A DNA stretch of 64,000 nt from JABWBD01 sp040768665 (lineage in GTDB: Bacteria > Planctomycetota > Planctomycetia > Pirellulales > Thermoguttaceae): positions 248,001 to 312,000 of the forward strand of contig JAXGMN010000009.1 in NCBI GenBank assembly GCA_040768665.1. Reading direction: 5' to 3'. Each line of letters opens with the position of its first letter. The first letter of the stretch is position 1. Below the pieces are notes generated by a model. The model did no database searches, had not been told where the DNA came from, and saw nothing but the letters and a program-made list of their open reading frames with translations. Below are positions 59,531 to 64,000 of this stretch, piece by piece. A program made the position numbers and the translations under genes.

Positions 59531-59581
59531 AACGCTGACCGCGGTCCCCGGTCAACTGCATCCGATAAGTTCGGCCTCTTC

Positions 59582-59998
59582 TCATGATTTGGGCCGCACC
59601 TCGAATAAACCGCGCGAACGGAAGAAACAGACGTCAGACTCCAGGAAGAAGTTCACCTGCCCCAAGATGACCGGAACCGCGTCCGTCCGAGTCCAGGCAA
59701 ATGCCAGACGCACGGGAGAAAAACTCCCGACCGCTGCCGAAAGCACCACGACTCGCGCCTCAACGGAAGCCAAATTACCGGACAATTCGACCGTGCGAGT
59801 CTGCTGCTCCCAATCCAATTCCAACTGCACGCCCAGGGCATACGGCAAAACGTTGACCGCCGCCCCGCTGTCCACGAGGCCGGATGTCGCAACGCTTTGA
59901 CTTCCGACCAAGGTCACGGGCAGCATCGGAGCAAGGCTGGCGTTGCCGAGCGAGGGATCGCGCGGCACGTAGGGGAACGACTGGGCCGGGGGTGTCAT
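59582..59998 (-). CDS. Retropepsin-like aspartic protease
   Basis: 138 residues, a single-domain retropepsin. The catalytic motif is LVDSGAAVNVLP (Asp43-Ser-Gly), and a hydrophobic ILGQVNFF near the end corresponds to the second conserved strand, where I-L-G is the family's usual I-[LI]-G. As a half-size aspartic protease it would act as a homodimer. Its start overlaps the stop of the upstream 71-residue gene by four bases (ATGA), and its stop overlaps another ATG (59585) in the same manner. Cytoplasmic; substrate unknown. Confidence 0.75.
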   Translation of the reverse strand: MTPPAQSFPYVPRDPSLGNASLAPMLPVTLVGSQSVATSGLVDSGAAVNVLPYALGVQLELDWEQQTRTVELSGNLASVEARVVVLSAAVGSFSPVRLAFAWTRTDAVPVILGQVNFFLESDVCFFRSRGLFEVRPKS

Positions 59999-60210
59999 GA
60001 GTGGCCTTTCTCCTCCTCGAGTGCCTGCAAAAGGGCGTCTGCGGCAGTGAACGCCCGGTCGGGCGACCAGAGCGGATACGACCGGCCCGGTTCGATCAGT
60101 TCGCCTTCGTCCCGCTCAAGCTCCTGAGCCAGAATCTGAATCAGCCGAATCTTATCAAGCCGGGACAACGTCTGGACTTCCGGTAACACTTCCGCCAACG
60201 ACATGCTCAT
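59995..60210 (-). CDS. Small partner protein of the retropepsin
   Basis: 71 residues: SLAEVLPEVQTLSRLDKIRLIQILAQEL (two helices) then acidic linker and SYPLWSPDRAFTAADALLQAL. The helical D-K-x-x-L-I-x-x-L-A-x-E-L motif resembles antitoxin-like or addiction-module small proteins. It is translationally coupled (4-base overlap) to the retropepsin gene, so the two form a two-gene module. Function not established; a recognition or substrate-adaptor role is inference. Confidence 0.6.
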   Translation of the reverse strand: MSMSLAEVLPEVQTLSRLDKIRLIQILAQELERDEGELIEPGRSYPLWSPDRAFTAADALLQALEEEKGHS

Positions 60211-60497
60211 ACTCCGGAGATTTCGGACCCGCAGACCCTAGCTACCGCTTGCTTGCTCATCTTGCATTCTACTCAATCTGACGGGTGGCAGGCAAGGGCG
60301 GCAAACCGACAGCCAAGACGTTTTGCGACTGCGAGGAAAACCTCCGCGACCCACGCCCGTTTGTCCGCCGTCTGTCCTTGCCTGGACACAAAGTAAATCA
60401 AGGAACGCTTTCAGACTGGTCCGCTTCCCAACCATTCCCATCGCAACTGCGTATGGATCAAACTCGCGTAATACATCATCCCGGATCGGGACGCGTA
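60211..60497. other. Intergenic region, no gene seen
   Basis: Between the retropepsin partner and the truncated rhomboid gene. The minus strand has a 67-residue frame (60238-60441) whose first 20 codons look protein-like but the rest does not; I do not call it a gene. This is where the missing part of the rhomboid gene would be expected. Confidence 0.4.
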
Positions 60498-60740
60498 TTA
60501 GGATGCGCCCGCACTGAACATCAGAAGGAAGAACAGGGGCACGGTACTGCTGATCAGGTGCCCCAGGTTTCCGTGGAGAAACGGCATCGCTGGGATGCCG
60601 ACCAACCCTGTCAGGCTTCTTGGGACAAGGCCAAGGTGGAGAAGATTCACGGGCAACACGACATCAATCAGGAATACCGCCCAGATCAGGCCGATAAAGG
60701 TGAGGGTACTCTTCAGTTCGGATCGGAGGCTCTGGGGCAC
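60498..60740 (-). pseudogene. Rhomboid-family protein, N-terminal fragment
   Basis: 80 residues from a GTG with AAGGAAG seven bases upstream, the binding site overlapping the end of the NUDIX gene. First transmembrane helix TFIGLIWAVFLIDVVLPV, then the rhomboid loop and second helix FLHGNLGHLISSTVPLFFLLMF with the conserved H-G-N-x-x-H-L-x-x-N-like pattern (Ser in place of Asn). It stops right after that helix; the helices with the catalytic G-x-S-G and His are missing, so it is not a protease. Confidence 0.6.
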
Positions 60741-60743
60741 AGA

Positions 60744-61208
60744 TCACTTCCTTGTCTGAAGCACTTCTAACTCGTCAAGGAACGATTCCTGGCCGGACTT
60801 GATCTTCGTCCTTGCCGTTGCCAGATCGAAGAACTCGGCTCGGTCGATCTCAGGAAACTCCATTTGTTTACCCGACCGAGGCGGCCATTCCATGGTGAAG
60901 GTGTTGCAGGTGATGGCGGTCGAATCGCAATCTCCCTGGAACGCCCAGGCGTTAACGACCTTTCCGCCCTTCTGCTTAATGGGTTTTGGCGGGATGAACG
61001 GCCCACAGGGCTTCAGGCCCGTCTCCTCCTCAAATTCCCGCTGAGCGGTAAGGAACAGGTCTTCGTCGGCATCCGGTTCACCCTTCGCGATCGACCAGGC
61101 TCCTTCATCTTTGTTTTGAAAGAACGGACCGCCAGGATGGGCCAAGAGAACCTGGAGGGCTCCGTCTTTGAATCGGTACATCAGCAATCCGGCACTAAGT
61201 CGAGGCAT
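60744..61208 (-). CDS. NUDIX hydrolase
   Basis: 154 residues. Nudix box at about 43-65: GEPDADEDLFLTAQREFEEETG, with R-E-F-x-E-E-x-G intact for metal binding. Preceding strands: SAGLLMYRFKDGALQVLLAHPGG and GAWSIAKGE. This layout (lysine instead of P in P-K-G, here A-K-G) resembles the small NTP/diadenosine-polyphosphate pyrophosphatase group. Cytoplasmic. It is between the 133-residue gene (11 bases upstream) and the rhomboid fragment (3 bases downstream) on the same strand, so one operon. Confidence 0.88.
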   Translation of the reverse strand: MPRLSAGLLMYRFKDGALQVLLAHPGGPFFQNKDEGAWSIAKGEPDADEDLFLTAQREFEEETGLKPCGPFIPPKPIKQKGGKVVNAWAFQGDCDSTAITCNTFTMEWPPRSGKQMEFPEIDRAEFFDLATARTKIKSGQESFLDELEVLQTRK

Positions 61209-61219
61209 AGTCGTTCCGT

Positions 61220-61621
61220 TTACTCCGCTGTTAGTGCCGCCGCTTCAATTCGCTCCTGGCCGCCCACGGTGACGATTCTGGCGTGTACTACGCGCCGCAG
61301 ATCGTGGGGAAACATCCTGAGCTTTGCCTCGATCAACTTCTCCATGTCGCTCCTCACTTCAGCAAGGTGTTCCTGATCGGCATCGGGATTAAACTTCTGG
61401 TACTCCCGCATGAATTGGTCGAGGCCCTTCTTTCTGACCTCGGGTCGATCACAGGCGATATTCCACGCACTCCCCGCAGCGTTCAAAAAGCTCTGTCGCA
61501 TGTCCAAGGTTTCGCCCATGCCGATGAAATCCCCGGCAAATTCCCAAATGCTTTGGGAAATCTTGGGCCGTGCGGAGGGTTGATTGCGTTGCCGTCGATC
61601 CTTGCTCTTCTTCCGTTTCAT
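61220..61621 (-). CDS. Hypothetical helical protein
   Basis: 133 residues: basic start (MKRKKSKDRRQRNQ), then FAGDFIGMGETLDMRQSFLNAAGSAWNIAC and a long acidic/basic helical part (QFMREYQKFNPDADQEHLAEVRSDMEKLIEAK). No domain recognised. It is the first gene of the operon with the NUDIX hydrolase. Confidence 0.6.
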   Translation of the reverse strand: MKRKKSKDRRQRNQPSARPKISQSIWEFAGDFIGMGETLDMRQSFLNAAGSAWNIACDRPEVRKKGLDQFMREYQKFNPDADQEHLAEVRSDMEKLIEAKLRMFPHDLRRVVHARIVTVGGQERIEAAALTAE

Positions 61622-61763
61622 TTGGATGCTACTACTGTTCCCTCACTCGGGTTGGCTACCATTCTGGCAAAAACGTGGCCTTATTTTACCGAAATGGCGA
61701 TCCGGACGGTAGGATGCCGAACGTCGGTCGTAGGGGGCGAAGGATCGGGGAGGTTTTCTCAAG

Positions 61764-63101
61764 TCATCTCCGGTAGAAGTCGATCCAACTGACCGTCACC
61801 GGCTCGGCCTTGTCCCTGAACAGGGCTGCGGGCAGCTTCAATTCGAACTCCTTGCCCCGAGCCCGCACCTCCGTCCAGTATGGATCGTCCTTGCCGAGGG
61901 TCTTCTCTTCGTCTCCGTGTTTCAGGACTATCCCTTGGCCTCCGTCATGACTGGAGACCGATGCCGCCAAGGTCACGTTGCCGTTGGAAACCGTAAGCGA
62001 TTCCAAGCCTTTCAGCCGTAGGCGCAGGACGACCTCACCGGGCCATTGTCCCACGTCCGGCCTGATCTTCGCACTCCCGATTCCGCTGGGGCTCGTTACG
62101 GTGAAGGTTGTTGTGCCGTTCACCGATTCCACTTCAACCCGATCTTCCGGCTTCTTCGTTTCGATCCCGAACTGCTGGGGCGGTACGGCGAACGGCGTGG
62201 ACAGCTTGATCTCATTGGCCGTGGGAAAATCATCCGGCACCGGGTACGTCACCTTGCCCGTCGCTGCCCATTCGCATCCTCGGATCAGCATCGTCTGGAA
62301 CCCGGCGCATTGCATTGCGGTATCTGGTTTGCCCTTCCAAAGATGCCCCAGCATGGTGACGTAGATCCGACCTGTGCCGTAGGGAATCACCCAGTCCATC
62401 ACCTCGTTGTCTCCGGTGCCCCTGGAGTAGGCGTAGGTGAGAACGGTCAGGTTCTTCGCCGGGCCGTGCTGTCCGTGAGTGAGTTGCTCGTGCGGATGCA
62501 GCCACTTCTTGGGCAGCCCCTTGGTGATCGGGTGATTCGGGTTCAGCACAGTAACTTGAAAGTCGTGCTCAGGACCATGGCCGGGGTTGCGACCCTCTCC
62601 CTTCGGAATCTCGACAACCTTCTCGTCCTTGCTGACGATCAAGCTCGGCCCGAAGCCCTTCTCCCGCCAGCCAAGTCCGATCATCTCGTTGTAGGCTTCC
62701 CAGTTCGGGAACGAATTGTTCGCCGAGTGGTAGATGACCAGCCCGCCACCGCCGCAAACGTAATCCTCCAGGGCCTTCTCGACCGCCCTGGGCCAGTGCA
62801 GGCTGTTTGGTTTGTGGCCGCCGTTGAAGTTGCTCACAACGACATCGTACTTGGCAAAATCCGGTCGCCACTGGTCCCACTCCGACTTTGGAGCATCGGC
62901 TGGTGGACTGGTCGAGACCTCGACGGTGAACCGCCCGCTGCCTTCGAGGATCTCCCGCAGAATGCCCGTTGCCCTGGGCCAATCGTGGTTGTTCATGCCG
63001 TCCACGATCAGGGTTGGGATTCTGGCTGGCGGCAAGGCTTCGGCGGACAGGGCTGGTGCAACGAGCATGACCATTAACCCAATGACGTACAGGCGCAACA
63101 T
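61764..63101 (-). CDS. Secreted ThuA-domain protein
   Basis: 445 residues; signal peptide 1-19. The ThuA (trehalose-utilisation, class-I glutamine-amidotransferase-like) fold is clear: IPTLIVDGMNNHDWPRATGIL, FAKYDVVVSNFNGG, YVCGGGGLVIYHSANNSFPNW and GRIYVTMLGHLWKGK with the family's late Gly-His. The last 130 residues are a beta-sandwich (VEVESVNGTTTFTVTSPSG). ThuA proteins are linked to disaccharide metabolism, possibly 3-keto-sugar isomerisation; exported here. GGAG seven bases before 63101 sets the start. Divergent from the GH16 gene. Confidence 0.85.
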   Translation of the reverse strand: MLRLYVIGLMVMLVAPALSAEALPPARIPTLIVDGMNNHDWPRATGILREILEGSGRFTVEVSTSPPADAPKSEWDQWRPDFAKYDVVVSNFNGGHKPNSLHWPRAVEKALEDYVCGGGGLVIYHSANNSFPNWEAYNEMIGLGWREKGFGPSLIVSKDEKVVEIPKGEGRNPGHGPEHDFQVTVLNPNHPITKGLPKKWLHPHEQLTHGQHGPAKNLTVLTYAYSRGTGDNEVMDWVIPYGTGRIYVTMLGHLWKGKPDTAMQCAGFQTMLIRGCEWAATGKVTYPVPDDFPTANEIKLSTPFAVPPQQFGIETKKPEDRVEVESVNGTTTFTVTSPSGIGSAKIRPDVGQWPGEVVLRLRLKGLESLTVSNGNVTLAASVSSHDGGQGIVLKHGDEEKTLGKDDPYWTEVRARGKEFELKLPAALFRDKAEPVTVSWIDFYRR

Positions 63102-63217
63102 GCTGGTTCTCCATGATTTGCGGCGAGTTGATTCTAGCACGTGGAGTCGCTGGATGGTAGAATGCCCGTCCGATACTGATTCTTCGACCGCACCAATGGA
63201 CAGTGGAGGTTTGGCCG

Positions 63218-63985
63218 ATGAGAGTGATCCTTGCCTGTGTACTGATCGGACTGCTGCCCTGGCCAACCAAGGCACAGCAACCCGACGATCAATTGCCACC
63301 AGCCCCAAACGGTAAAGCGTGGAAGCTCGTCTGGAACGACGAGTTCGAGGGAACGAAGTTGGACGACTCCAAGTGGGACATTCCCGAGGGGCGACGGCGG
63401 GATGGATGGTGGAGTCATAAGGCAATCTCACTTGATGGCGACGGCCACCTCGTCATCAGAGCCTTCAAGGAAGGTGACAAGTACCTTGACGGCTGTGTCC
63501 GAACGAAACGGAAGTACGAGCACGCCCACGGCTACTACACGGCCCGAGTGAAATTCCAGGAGCAGCCGGGCCACTGGACGGCGTTCTGGCTCTACAACTC
63601 CTCTGTGGGGAAGATTGGCAACGAAGGTCGGGATGGCACGGAAATCGACATTATGGAGAAGCCTTGGCTGGACGAAAGGGTGCAGCACGCCCTGCACTGG
63701 GACGGCTATGGCGAGTACCACAAGTCGAAAGGGCATGTATCTCACACTCCCGGCGTGATGGATGGTTGGCACACGTTCTCCCTCTGGTGGAAACCCGATG
63801 AATATGTTTTCTACGTCGATGGTAAGGAGGCTTGGAGGACGGACGCCGGTGGAGTATGCCAAGTGCCGCTGTACATCAAGGTGAGCGACGAGATCGGCGA
63901 CTGGGCTGGAGATATCACCAAAGCGAAGCTGCCTGACAAGTTCCTGGTGGACTACGTGCGGGTGTACGATCTGGTGGAGGAATAA
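63218..63985 (+). CDS. Secreted GH16 glycoside hydrolase
   Basis: 255 residues; signal peptide 1-19 (ILACVLIGLLPWPTKA). A single GH16 domain: KLVWNDEFEGTKLDDSKWDI, HGYYTARVKFQ, the catalytic EIDIME (Glu142, Asp144, Glu147), and the closing FLVDYVRVYDL strand. With the 6-residue E-I-D-x-x-E form it belongs to the beta-bulge or regular GH16 beta-glucanase/galactanase group. Unlike the enzyme at 19191 it has no DUF1080. GGAGG nine bases upstream of 63218 supports the start. The gene ends 15 bases before the window edge. Confidence 0.9.
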   Translation: MRVILACVLIGLLPWPTKAQQPDDQLPPAPNGKAWKLVWNDEFEGTKLDDSKWDIPEGRRRDGWWSHKAISLDGDGHLVIRAFKEGDKYLDGCVRTKRKYEHAHGYYTARVKFQEQPGHWTAFWLYNSSVGKIGNEGRDGTEIDIMEKPWLDERVQHALHWDGYGEYHKSKGHVSHTPGVMDGWHTFSLWWKPDEYVFYVDGKEAWRTDAGGVCQVPLYIKVSDEIGDWAGDITKAKLPDKFLVDYVRVYDLVEE

Positions 63986-64000
63986 CAGAGGAGGAGACCG

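Noticed and set aside
60238..60441. 67-residue minus-strand gene
   Set aside because: Only the first third looks like protein; the rest is Arg/Pro/Cys-rich noise.

Overview
The window looks like a chromosomal segment of a GC-rich bacterium of the Planctomycetota, probably a Pirellulales-type lineage. This is inferred from gene content: secreted sugar-acting enzymes with TAT or Sec signals (Gfo/Idh/MocA oxidoreductases, a sulfatase, DUF1080, ThuA, GH16, GH38, GH106-like), a DUF4058 protein, retropepsin-like proteases, an RRM RNA-binding protein and much non-coding repeat sequence. I saw no rRNA, tRNA or CRISPR array.

Layout. 0-14 kb: the C-terminal half of a tandem FAD oxidoreductase (cut by the window edge), a broken SGNH hydrolase, an RRM protein, a radical SAM/GIY-YIG pair, a BON protein, a tiny basic protein, a DEAD-box helicase with a near-consensus promoter, glyA, a cyclophilin, and a complete 1,179-residue tandem FAD/discoidin protein. 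14-17 kb: a decayed zone with a mazF remnant, a secreted beta-propeller hydrolase, and an IS66-type fragment that meets a truncated 2H phosphoesterase. 17-27 kb: methyltransferase, HD hydrolase, SGNH hydrolase, a GH16-DUF1080 fusion, an esterase, a dinB pseudogene and three secreted minus-strand genes (GH43-like, an unassigned CBM protein, an amidohydrolase). 27-28.6 kb: a gene-poor patch of palindromic repeats, a chimeric gene remnant and a strong orphan promoter. 28.6-36 kb: GH106-type rhamnosidase, Gfo/Idh and sulfatase. 36-39.5 kb: a tight membrane-protein operon (YihY, DUF3618, Holin-X, helical protein). 40-46.5 kb: URO-D family, FG-GAP protein, Gfo/Idh, fucose-isomerase family. 47-58.5 kb: DUF4058, ceramidase, GH38, hexosaminidase-like and a GH106-like enzyme, with a heptanucleotide array and a 24-residue-repeat protein. 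58.5-64 kb: DUF6714, a retropepsin pair, a truncated rhomboid, NUDIX, ThuA and GH16.

Together the genes describe a cell that exports many enzymes to dismantle sulfated, rhamnose- or mannose-containing glycans and possibly glycolipids, and oxidises or isomerises the released sugars.

Two themes stand out. First, a family of about 124-bp long-hairpin elements (three full copies plus two half copies between 27.4 and 39.9 kb), with two other palindromic families; one half-copy pair looks like a single element split by about 1 kb of DNA that carries a strong promoter. Second, an unusual number of genes reduced to in-frame or abrupt deletion remnants (SGNH, dinB, CBM/metallo-beta-lactamase chimera, mazF, 2H phosphoesterase, rhomboid, a beta-helix-type N-terminus, a lipoprotein with a shifted signal peptide).
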